A DNA stretch of 6,282 nt, taken from NCBI GenBank assembly GCA_902475475.1, contig CABRZY010000106.1:1-6282 (forward strand). Reading direction: 5' to 3'. This stretch comes from an uncultured Collinsella sp. (GTDB lineage: Bacteria; Actinomycetota; Coriobacteriia; Coriobacteriales; Coriobacteriaceae). Under the pieces are notes generated by a model, which saw nothing but the letters and a program-made list of their open reading frames with translations, was not told the DNA's origin and made no database searches. This document shows, piece by piece, positions 1 to 6,282 of this stretch. Numbering within the stretch: position 1 is the first letter of the stretch; the number at the start of each line of letters is the position of its first letter. Both the position numbers and the translations under genes were made by a program.

Positions 1-1877
<1,877 letters not shown>

Positions 1878-1880
1878 ATA

Positions 1881-1893
1881 CCCCTCTCCTCTC
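1881..1893 (-). promoter_or_regulatory. Ribosome binding site of nifJ
   Basis: Read on the minus strand this purine run is GAGAGGAGAGGGG. The AGGAG core (1890-1886) sits 8 nt from the ATG at 1877-1875, with a second G-rich stretch nearer. It decides the nifJ start and suggests strong translation. Confidence 0.85.
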
Positions 1894-1909
1894 ATATAGG
1901 TATACAGGC

Positions 1910-1925
1910 CCCGGCGATCGCCGGG
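1910..1925. repeat. Perfect 16-bp palindrome in the nifJ leader
   Basis: The sequence CCCGGCGATCGCCGGG is its own reverse complement. As RNA it would fold into a 6-bp GC stem with a GATC loop, about 17 nt before the nifJ ribosome binding site. There is no T-run on either strand after it, so it is not an intrinsic terminator. It could be an operator, or a hairpin that affects translation or message stability; the sequence does not tell which. Confidence 0.6.
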
Positions 1926-2158
1926 ATGTTGGCGTGATGGGATTTACGCTGTTGCTTCCAATCATCTGGCAGGCAGGCTCAGCAGCAGGTACGTGGCGTG
2001 GAGAGAAGACATGCCGAGGCGAGGAGCAGCTGATGCGCCCCACAGACCCGACCGCCCGTCTTGCACATGACCGAGCGCCGCAAAGGCCGCATGCCGGATG
2101 CTCCCGGGCACGCCCCGGCGATGGGAAGCGCCCGCAACGGAAATCCGCATGCGGGTTT

Positions 2159-2164
2159 ATTGTA
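2159..2164 (-). promoter_or_regulatory. Possible -10 box for nifJ
   Basis: TACAAT on the minus strand matches the TATAAT consensus at five of six positions and lies in a locally AT-richer stretch. No good -35 hexamer lies 16-18 nt upstream; the TTGACG at 2176-2171 is only 6 nt away, too close to pair with it. The call is tentative. Confidence 0.28.
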
Positions 2165-2203
2165 CCCCGCCGTCAAGTGTAATTTCGGCAAATATAGGCG
2201 GGC

Positions 2204-2217
2204 GGTAAAGGTTTACC
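2204..2217. repeat. Inverted repeat GGTAAA-N2-TTTACC
   Basis: A 14-bp imperfect palindrome, GGTAAAGGTTTACC, with two perfect 6-bp arms. It lies about 40 bp upstream of the possible nifJ -10 box, a usual place for a dimeric regulator. It is AT-rich against its surroundings. No regulator is assigned. Confidence 0.4.
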
Positions 2218-2232
2218 TCGGGTGACTGCCAA

Positions 2233-2247
2233 GGGCCAAAATGGCCC
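2233..2247. repeat. Small hairpin GGGCCA-AAA-TGGCCC
   Basis: Perfect 6-bp arms around a 3-nt loop, about 80 bp downstream of the FHA gene stop. It has no T-tract on the minus-strand side, so it is at best a weak or Rho-assisted 3' structure for the operon message. Confidence 0.35.
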
Positions 2248-2279
2248 CTCCATCCCTGGGCGACCAGCTCTGGTGCGCC

Positions 2280-2331
2280 AAGGAGTGTCCCCAAGTGCCG
2301 GCAGAAAAGGAACGTCCCTAACTGCCGGCTA
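2280..2331. repeat. Degenerate tandem repeat containing an 8-bp inverted repeat, REP-like
   Basis: Two copies of a roughly 25-bp unit stand 27 bp apart: 2280-2304 (AAGGAGTGTCCCCAAG followed by TGCCGGCAG) and 2307-2331 (AAGGAACGTCCCTAAC followed by TGCCGGCTA). They share the blocks AAGGA, GTCCC and TGCCGGC. Within them GCCGGCAG (2297-2304) pairs perfectly with CTGCCGGC (2322-2329), and the loop holds a near-palindrome AGGAACGTCCCT. The distal copy overlaps the stop codon of the FHA gene. The unit looks like an interspersed extragenic repeat, but that needs a genome-wide comparison. No T-run follows, so it is not a standard terminator. Confidence 0.6.
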
Positions 2332-3267
2332 GAGGGCACCAAAGAGGATGGCGTAGGTAGTGGATTCGCCGAGCTTGAGCTCGTCGCCGGGATTGAGTTG
2401 GGCGGAACGGCCGGGCTCGACCTGAATGCAGACGCGCGTGGCCCCGTTTACCACCACGGTTCCGTTGGTGGACGACAAGTCCTCGACGTGCCAGATATTT
2501 TGAGCATCGCACCAGATATGGGCATGGCGGGCCGAGACATCGTCGCCGACGTCGGTAATATCGCCCTCGCCAGTGGCCAGCGCGCCAATCTCAACACCCT
2601 GCTCACTCGGCTGAATCCAGCGCGGGGCGCTCACGACAAAACTGTTTTGTACGCGCAGCAAGCCCAAGGGGTGCGCCGGGGCGGGTTCGCGTTCGCCCGC
2701 GGTCATCGACATGCCAAGCGAACGCGGCGTGGATGTGCCTCCGCCACAGGTCGCGTGCGCGTAGTCGATGGCATAGTTCACCGAGGACCGCACATCCGCC
2801 GAACAACCGACGGCGACAAACAGCACCAGCACGGCCTCGGCGCGCTCGGCGGGCATGAGTTCTGCCGCCTGGGACAGGCGATCGAGCGCGTTGCGATAGA
2901 GATTCGTGTCCTGGTGGCACTCTTCGAGCGCGCATACCATCGGTTCACCTGCAGGACCGCACACCATATTGATCACAGCCGTGGAGTCCATGGGATTGCG
3001 CTGGCGCAGGGCCAGTTGCGACATAATACGCGCAGCCGAGGTACCGTATTCGGCAAAGTAGCGCTGCTGAAGCGTGCCGACCGGCGCGCGAACGATAAAG
3101 CGGGAAACCCAAGAGCGATCGGCGGCTCGGCTCTGCGGGCTGCGGCCGTCGGCGAGCGGACGGGACGAAAGCACCAAGCCGCACAGCTCGATATGGCTCA
3201 GATGCGCCGCGCGCTTAAAGATGTCAAACATGACCCCGCATGGGGTGAGCTCAACTTGAGATGCCAT
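2329..3267 (-). CDS. FHA-domain protein, C-terminal FHA with a novel N-terminal region
   Basis: A 312-aa protein with no membrane segment or signal peptide, so probably cytosolic. FHA domains bind phosphothreonine peptides. The C-terminal 90 residues show the fold's signature: VEIG (225-228), SARHAHIW (245-252; Ser245, His248), LSSTNGTVVVNG (264-275; Asn268, Gly269) and NPGDELKLG (292-300). The arginine that normally follows the first glycine is alanine here (IGAL, 227-230). Residues 1-205 match no family I recognise; they are mostly helical in appearance, with helices near 121-137 and 139-170. The start is set by AAGGAGG 8 nt upstream, which lies inside the last codons of the kinase gene; only 3 nt separate the two genes, so translation is probably coupled. 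The role is inferred: reader of the neighbouring kinase's phosphorylation. Confidence 0.92.
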   Translation of the reverse strand: MASQVELTPCGVMFDIFKRAAHLSHIELCGLVLSSRPLADGRSPQSRAADRSWVSRFIVRAPVGTLQQRYFAEYGTSAARIMSQLALRQRNPMDSTAVINMVCGPAGEPMVCALEECHQDTNLYRNALDRLSQAAELMPAERAEAVLVLFVAVGCSADVRSSVNYAIDYAHATCGGGTSTPRSLGMSMTAGEREPAPAHPLGLLRVQNSFVVSAPRWIQPSEQGVEIGALATGEGDITDVGDDVSARHAHIWCDAQNIWHVEDLSSTNGTVVVNGATRVCIQVEPGRSAQLNPGDELKLGESTTYAILFGAL

Positions 3268-3270
3268 GAC

Positions 3271-5115
3271 CTAGGCCTCCTTGGTCGTAGAAATAGAATC
3301 GGACGATACTTCGACAGGTCCGCCAAAAGTACGGGCAGCTGCGGCTCCACCGGCAAGCGGAGTCGCCATCTGGGCTTTTGTGCGTCGCGGTGCCGAAGCG
3401 GGAAGTTCAAAGGCAAAGCCCATCGCAAGCAAAAACCACGTAAGCGTATAGGTTGCAACCAGAGCGGCAACAAGGCCGCCCATCACGGCGCGTTGGGAAA
3501 ATACGCTACATGCAGCCACAACCAGCACCGGAACCTCGCAGGCAGAAAGCGCAAGCACACCCTGCAGGAACCCCGAGCGCCGATTGCGCGCAAGTGCCCC
3601 CGCGGCAACGCCGGCTATGCCTGGCAGCGCCAAAGCCAGTGCGGCAATAATACCCGGTAGCGACCCAGACCACACGAGCGATCCCAAAATCGCCGTCACG
3701 CGAGCGCCCGACGCCAGCAGCGCGGCCGAAACCACGACCACAGCCCAAACCACGCTGCAAACGACCGCCGCACCGATCATCAGCGCGCGACGAACCGCGC
3801 GGCCAGACGCATCCATGGGGCACGGCGTGAGCGGCTCGCCGCGGAGCGAACGACCGACATTTTGCGCATAGTGGTCACAAAACGCCGAGAGCGCCGCCTC
3901 GACCGCCGCCGGCTCGGGACGATCTTTTTGATGGCTGGACAGACAGGCCATCACCACGTCGAACAGCTGGGCATCGACAAACGCCAGCGCATCACGTAGC
4001 TCTTCGGAATCCGGCTCAAGCCCTAGCTGCTGGGCCTGCTCGGCCGCGGCGAGCGCCACATCGGGCTCACGACGAAGCAGCTGAGTCAAATCGCAACCGG
4101 GCGCATGGGCACCAATGGGATAGTCGGGCCGCGTGTCCATCTTAAGACGGTAGGGGCTGGCGATGTCGCGCGTCTTTTTGCGCGAACCCGAGGTGCCCGA
4201 AGTGCTCGGCGCGGCTTCGTATGGCGCGACGCCGGCAATGAGCTCGTAAACCGTGCTTGCCGCGGCATAGACGTCAATCGCCGGCGACATACGCAAAGCG
4301 CGTAGGTCGGGAATATCGTCAGTGAGCATCTCGGGCGGGGCGTAGGCAACCGTCGCGCGACGCAGCGTGGCATAACGCTCCGTAAACGACGCCTTGCCGC
4401 CGGTACCGGCCACGGCCGACGCAGGCTCAAGCGCCAGCGACGAGCCAAAGTCGATCAGGCACAGGTCAAAGGTGCCCTCGGCAAGCTGCCGGTCAAGCGG
4501 TAGACGCGCCGTGCGCACCATAATATTAGCGGGCGAGATATCGCGATGGACAAAGCCCTCGCCCACCAGGCTCATACGGCAGAGCAGATCGAACAGGTCG
4601 CGACCCAGACGCGCCGCCACAAGCGGCGACAGGCGTCCGGCATCGTCCACGGCAAGTCGCGAACGCAAGCGGGCAAGCGTCTCGCCCTCGACCCATTCCA
4701 TGACAATTGCAGGCACACCGTCGACCTCGCCCCAGCCATAGAGGCGGGGAAAGCCCTTAAGGCCCGAAAGGGCGCGATGGCATTCGTATTCCTCGCGAAA
4801 CGCCGCCTCGAACTTGGCGACCAGCGCCTCGTGAGTTGCATCGTCGTCAAACTCATCGCGCGTCGGCAAGATGAGCTGCTTGAGTGCCACGGCCTCGCCT
4901 TGGGCGTTGATGGCACGCGTCACGCGGCCGATACCGCCACGGCGCATGGTGGCATCGTCGGCAAACAGCATCGTAAAACGACGCAGATAGGCAGGCAGTT
5001 CGTCCTGACCGAGCGCAATGGCCGGCTCAAACCCGTCGACACGCGCCAGGCGCAGGCCGACCATGGGATCGCGACCGAGCGATTGTGGTGTGGTGGATGC
5101 AAGATCGGTCATCAT
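3271..5115 (-). CDS. Hanks-type Ser/Thr protein kinase with polytopic membrane C-terminus
   Basis: A 614-aa kinase. The catalytic domain spans about 56-412: glycine loop RRGGIGRV (58-65), VALK with Lys79, alpha-C Glu109 in FREEYE, hinge MEWVEG (139-144), catalytic loop VHRDISPANIMV (189-200; Asp192, Asn197), DFG (222-224), APPE (259-262), alpha-F Asp281 and KDRP (397-400). All core catalytic residues are present, so activity is expected; the catalytic-loop Lys of HRDLK is Ser. The activation segment (225-258) is rich in Ser/Thr. After a linker, four or five hydrophobic helices lie at about 443-469, 473-508 (one or two), 516-538 and 545-569, then a Ser/Thr-rich tail ending STTKEA. There are no PASTA repeats or large outer sensor domain. 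The ATG overlaps the previous gene's stop by 4 nt (ATGA); a second ATG follows at once, at 5112. Confidence 0.95.
   Translation of the reverse strand: MMTDLASTTPQSLGRDPMVGLRLARVDGFEPAIALGQDELPAYLRRFTMLFADDATMRRGGIGRVTRAINAQGEAVALKQLILPTRDEFDDDATHEALVAKFEAAFREEYECHRALSGLKGFPRLYGWGEVDGVPAIVMEWVEGETLARLRSRLAVDDAGRLSPLVAARLGRDLFDLLCRMSLVGEGFVHRDISPANIMVRTARLPLDRQLAEGTFDLCLIDFGSSLALEPASAVAGTGGKASFTERYATLRRATVAYAPPEMLTDDIPDLRALRMSPAIDVYAAASTVYELIAGVAPYEAAPSTSGTSGSRKKTRDIASPYRLKMDTRPDYPIGAHAPGCDLTQLLRREPDVALAAAEQAQQLGLEPDSEELRDALAFVDAQLFDVVMACLSSHQKDRPEPAAVEAALSAFCDHYAQNVGRSLRGEPLTPCPMDASGRAVRRALMIGAAVVCSVVWAVVVVSAALLASGARVTAILGSLVWSGSLPGIIAALALALPGIAGVAAGALARNRRSGFLQGVLALSACEVPVLVVAACSVFSQRAVMGGLVAALVATYTLTWFLLAMGFAFELPASAPRRTKAQMATPLAGGAAAARTFGGPVEVSSDSISTTKEA
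3276..3282 (-). promoter_or_regulatory. Ribosome binding site of the FHA gene, embedded in the kinase 3' end
   Basis: AAGGAGG on the minus strand is formed by the kinase codons for Lys-Glu-Ala just before its TAG stop. It stands 8 nt from the FHA ATG (3267-3265), fixing that start and suggesting coupled translation. Confidence 0.85.
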
Positions 5116-6017
5116 AGGGCAAGCGCCGCCACGTTATTGTTGAAGTTACCGAGCGCGACGTCATCATCGCCGTAATGGCCGACCCATTGACATAGGTTGG
5201 TGTAACAGCCCCACAGATTGGCATACTGCTGATACCACTTTGACCGGGGCGAGAATGTCTGACGACCGAACTCGGCTCGAATGACAAACATCTCCCCGAC
5301 CAGGCTGTCGCACGGCCTAGGATCTCCCGTAGAGTTATAGGTCGAGACCACGTCATTGGCACGAGAAACATAGCCGTCGAGCATGTTGTACTTGGTCACA
5401 AGCCAACTGTGAATGCTCTCTTCCTCAGCAGCGGAAAGGCCGCCGGAGTTTGCATCGTTGTCAGTGTTGCCGCCCGTCGAGCCGCCGTTTCCAGGCCCTC
5501 CGGTAGAGGAACCCGACCCAGAGCCGCCGCCCGAACTCGATGAATCCGAGCCGGAGCCAGAAGTATCCGAGCTACCGGGCTTTCCGGACTGCTGGGCGTC
5601 CTGCTCCTTTTGCTGCTCGACCTTATTCACCGTTGCCGCCACGCTATTGTTGGACAATCGATCGATGATCTTGGTGTTGGTGAGCACGATGGTTTTGCCA
5701 TTGGCAAGCGTGACTTCGTTGTCCGGGGCCTCGGCGCCGTCCGCATCGTCGGTGCCAAACACAATATGCCCGACCACACTTGCCCAAGCATATCCAGTCG
5801 TGGTGCCCAGATCGCTTTTGACCTCATGCCCCACGCGCGGTTCGCGTGCGGCATGCGCCTGCATCATGGACGGCACGGTCATGCCATAGGCAGAAACGCC
5901 AGCTATGACCAGCACCAGCGAGCACGATAGCAGTGCGTACGCCCGCGGCGCCAAGCCCAGTCGGCGTCGTATGCGCACCGCGGCGCCGCGCTTTGTCTGA
6001 GTGCCACCGGGCCGCAT
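5112..6017 (-). CDS. Membrane-anchored or secreted protein with Ser/Gly linker, unknown family
   Basis: A 301-aa protein beginning MRPGGTQTKRG, at an ATG preceded by GGAGGAG. A basic N-terminus (R2-R25) is followed by one hydrophobic segment (26-48) and a possible signal-peptidase site near AHA-AR (54-58), so it is either a single-pass anchor or a cleaved Sec signal; most of the chain is outside. An outer segment (59-143) contains LANGKTIVLTNTKIIDRL. Residues 144-195 are low-complexity Ser/Gly/Asn/Asp, a flexible linker. A C-terminal domain of about 105 residues (195-301) is helical-looking and aromatic-rich, with Cys236, Cys271 and Cys276, which could form a disulphide outside. I recognise no family. 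It is the first gene of the kinase-FHA operon and its stop overlaps the kinase start, so it may be the sensor, regulator or client of that kinase. Confidence 0.88.
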   Translation of the reverse strand: MRPGGTQTKRGAAVRIRRRLGLAPRAYALLSCSLVLVIAGVSAYGMTVPSMMQAHAAREPRVGHEVKSDLGTTTGYAWASVVGHIVFGTDDADGAEAPDNEVTLANGKTIVLTNTKIIDRLSNNSVAATVNKVEQQKEQDAQQSGKPGSSDTSGSGSDSSSSGGGSGSGSSTGGPGNGGSTGGNTDNDANSGGLSAAEEESIHSWLVTKYNMLDGYVSRANDVVSTYNSTGDPRPCDSLVGEMFVIRAEFGRQTFSPRSKWYQQYANLWGCYTNLCQWVGHYGDDDVALGNFNNNVAALAL

Positions 6018-6022
6018 GCGTT

Positions 6023-6029
6023 CTCCTCC
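6023..6029 (-). promoter_or_regulatory. Ribosome binding site deciding the start at 6017
   Basis: GGAGGAG on the minus strand lies 5 nt from the ATG at 6017-6015. The same frame stays open upstream to a TTG at 6110-6108, but that extension would cross the terminator hairpin and has no ribosome site, so the ATG at 6017 is preferred. Confidence 0.85.
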
Positions 6030-6031
6030 AA

Positions 6032-6057
6032 GAAAAACACGCCGCTCAGAAGCGGCG
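6032..6057 (-). terminator. Intrinsic terminator in the leader of the kinase operon
   Basis: On the minus strand CGCCGCT (6057-6051), loop TCTG, AGCGGCG (6046-6040) forms a perfect 7-bp GC stem, extendable by G-T and A-T pairs, followed by TGTTTTTCTT. The T-tract shows that it acts on minus-strand transcripts. It ends just before the GGAGGAG ribosome site, leaving no room for a promoter between terminator and gene. It either stops an upstream transcript or attenuates the operon. Confidence 0.85.
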
Positions 6058-6064
6058 CATTCAT

Positions 6065-6080
6065 TCAAATCCATATTTGA
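6065..6080. repeat. Inverted repeat TCAAAT-N4-ATTTGA
   Basis: Two perfect 6-bp arms around CCAT, AT-rich, directly upstream of the terminator and in the stretch where the operon's promoter is expected. It may be an operator; no regulator is assigned. Confidence 0.4.
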
Positions 6081-6081
6081 G

Positions 6082-6110
6082 TGTATCAGCGAACCCAAAA
6101 GGTTGCGCAA
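6082..6110 (-). promoter_or_regulatory. Weak candidate promoter of the kinase operon
   Basis: TTGCGC (6110-6105) and GATACA (6087-6082) are spaced by 17 nt on the minus strand; each matches its consensus only partly (three or four of six). Transcription from here would start close to 6075 and include the terminator hairpin in the leader. The possible -35 lies inside the palindrome at 6102-6111. Confidence 0.25.
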
Positions 6111-6111
6111 C
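6102..6111. repeat. Palindrome copy 1, GTTGCGCAAC
   Basis: A perfect 10-bp palindrome. It differs by one base from GTTGCACAAC at 6175-6184, exactly 73 bp away. It overlaps the possible -35 of the kinase operon, as a repressor site would. Confidence 0.45.
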
Positions 6112-6171
6112 GAATGGGCAAATTAAGGATGCGAGCGGAAGCATCCATGCGATAAGCGGATACGAAGCATC

Positions 6172-6187
6172 TTTGTTGCACAACAAA
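6172..6187. repeat. Palindrome copy 2, TTTGTTG-CA-CAACAAA
   Basis: Two perfect 7-bp arms around CA. The core GTTGCACAAC matches copy 1 at nine of ten positions. AT-rich arms in a GC-rich genome are typical of a dimeric regulator's operator, but the factor is unknown. Confidence 0.5.
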
Positions 6188-6195
6188 CTCACAGT

Positions 6196-6225
6196 CGCAC
6201 GGGGAAATTATGACTACCCCGTGCG
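6196..6225. repeat. 9-bp inverted repeat CGCACGGGG / CCCCGTGCG
   Basis: Perfect 9-bp GC-rich arms (6196-6204 and 6217-6225) around an AT-rich 12-nt loop. No T-run follows on either strand, so it is not an intrinsic terminator. If the plus-strand frame at the window edge is a gene, the hairpin would lie in or near its start. Confidence 0.5.
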
Positions 6226-6282
6226 TCGCGAGGAAATCATATGGCAGGAGCAGGGCATCTGCGTGGTGGGTGAGCCGCGCGA

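Larger units (their letters stand above)
1878..2328 (-). other. 451-bp intergenic region / probable nifJ leader and promoter
   Basis: No convincing gene lies here: short frames on both strands lack ribosome sites and have unbiased codons. The region holds, from the FHA gene toward nifJ, a degenerate repeat pair (2280-2331), a small hairpin (2233-2247), an inverted repeat GGTAAA-N2-TTTACC (2204-2217), a possible -10 box TACAAT (2159-2164) and the 16-bp palindrome (1910-1925). If TACAAT is the nifJ -10 box the leader is about 270-280 nt, long enough for a structured RNA, but I recognise no riboswitch family in it. No clear intrinsic terminator closes the upstream operon. Confidence 0.6.
6089..6282. 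other. Edge region with two opposed open frames, neither confirmed
   Basis: On the minus strand a frame enters from the window edge and ends with TGA at 6088-6086 (C-terminus ...NLPIRCATFWVR), 29 nt before the terminator, so it could be the end of an upstream gene. In the same register on the plus strand a frame runs out of the window (from about 6176, with HNKLTVARGNYDYPVRREE then IIWQEQGICVVGEPR); it could be the start of a divergent gene, but it has only TTG or GTG starts without a ribosome site. Third-position GC does not separate them. A small inverted repeat GGATGC-N8-GCATCC lies at 6127-6146. The sequence to the right of 6282 would decide. Confidence 0.3.

Noticed and set aside
1910..1925. 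16-bp palindrome as an intrinsic terminator
   Set aside because: Neither strand shows a T-tract after the stem.
1949..1960. TGGAAGCAACAG on the minus strand, reminiscent of the SRP RNA GGAAGCAGC motif
   Set aside because: The flanking bases do not form the conserved GGAA-capped stem, and the rest of the small SRP RNA is absent.
1934..2191. Small open frames of 60-80 codons on both strands in the nifJ upstream region
   Set aside because: No ribosome sites, overlapping frames, weak start codons and no coding-like codon use.
2398..3660. A 420-codon plus-strand frame across the FHA and kinase genes
   Set aside because: In-register antisense shadow of two genes with clear domains; its composition is Arg/Gly/His-rich and without any motif.
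4546..5175. A 209-codon plus-strand frame opposite the kinase N-terminus
   Set aside because: Antisense to the kinase catalytic domain, in register with it; no ribosome site or domain.
5413..5889. Proline/glutamate-rich plus-strand frame of 158 codons
   Set aside because: It is the antisense reading of the Ser/Gly linker of the exported protein; the Pro/Glu richness is an artefact of that.
6018..6110. N-terminal extension of the exported protein to a TTG at 6110
   Set aside because: It would translate through the intrinsic terminator, has no ribosome site, and would put 31 residues before a well-placed ATG with GGAGGAG.

Overview
The window reads as a piece of a GC-rich, anaerobic actinobacterial chromosome, most likely class Coriobacteriia (Collinsella-like). 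This is an inference from the high GC content, the strong G/C preference at third codon positions, a pyruvate:ferredoxin oxidoreductase (an anaerobe's enzyme), and a Hanks-type kinase next to an FHA protein. No rRNA, tRNA, CRISPR array or transposase gene is visible. All four confident genes lie on the minus strand, so transcription runs from high to low coordinates.

Layout, in the direction of transcription. (1) 6018-6282 is a regulatory edge region without a confident gene. It contains two related 10-bp palindromes exactly 73 bp apart, other inverted repeats, and a textbook intrinsic terminator (6032-6057) that ends only about 20 bp before the next start codon. (2) 5112-6017 encodes a 301-aa membrane-anchored or secreted protein of unknown family with a long Ser/Gly linker. 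(3) 3271-5115 encodes a 614-aa Ser/Thr protein kinase with an N-terminal catalytic domain and a polytopic membrane C-terminus. (4) 2329-3267 encodes a 312-aa protein with a C-terminal FHA (phosphothreonine-recognition) domain. These three genes are coupled (4-nt ATGA overlap, then a 3-nt gap) and form one operon: an exported protein, a membrane kinase and a phospho-reader. (5) 1878-2328 is a 451-bp gap with a tandem/inverted repeat at the 3' end of the FHA gene, several small inverted repeats, a possible promoter and a perfect 16-bp palindrome just before the next gene. (6) 1-1877 is the N-terminal half (625 codons) of nifJ, cut by the window edge.

Inferred joint function: the kinase and FHA protein should work in the cytoplasm, with the kinase anchored in the membrane beside the exported protein, so the operon may couple an envelope signal to Thr phosphorylation. 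The substrate is unknown. The kinase and FHA domains each carry a departure from the standard motif (HRDIS instead of HRDLK; GA instead of GR). The most interesting features are this three-gene cassette and the terminator placed in its leader.
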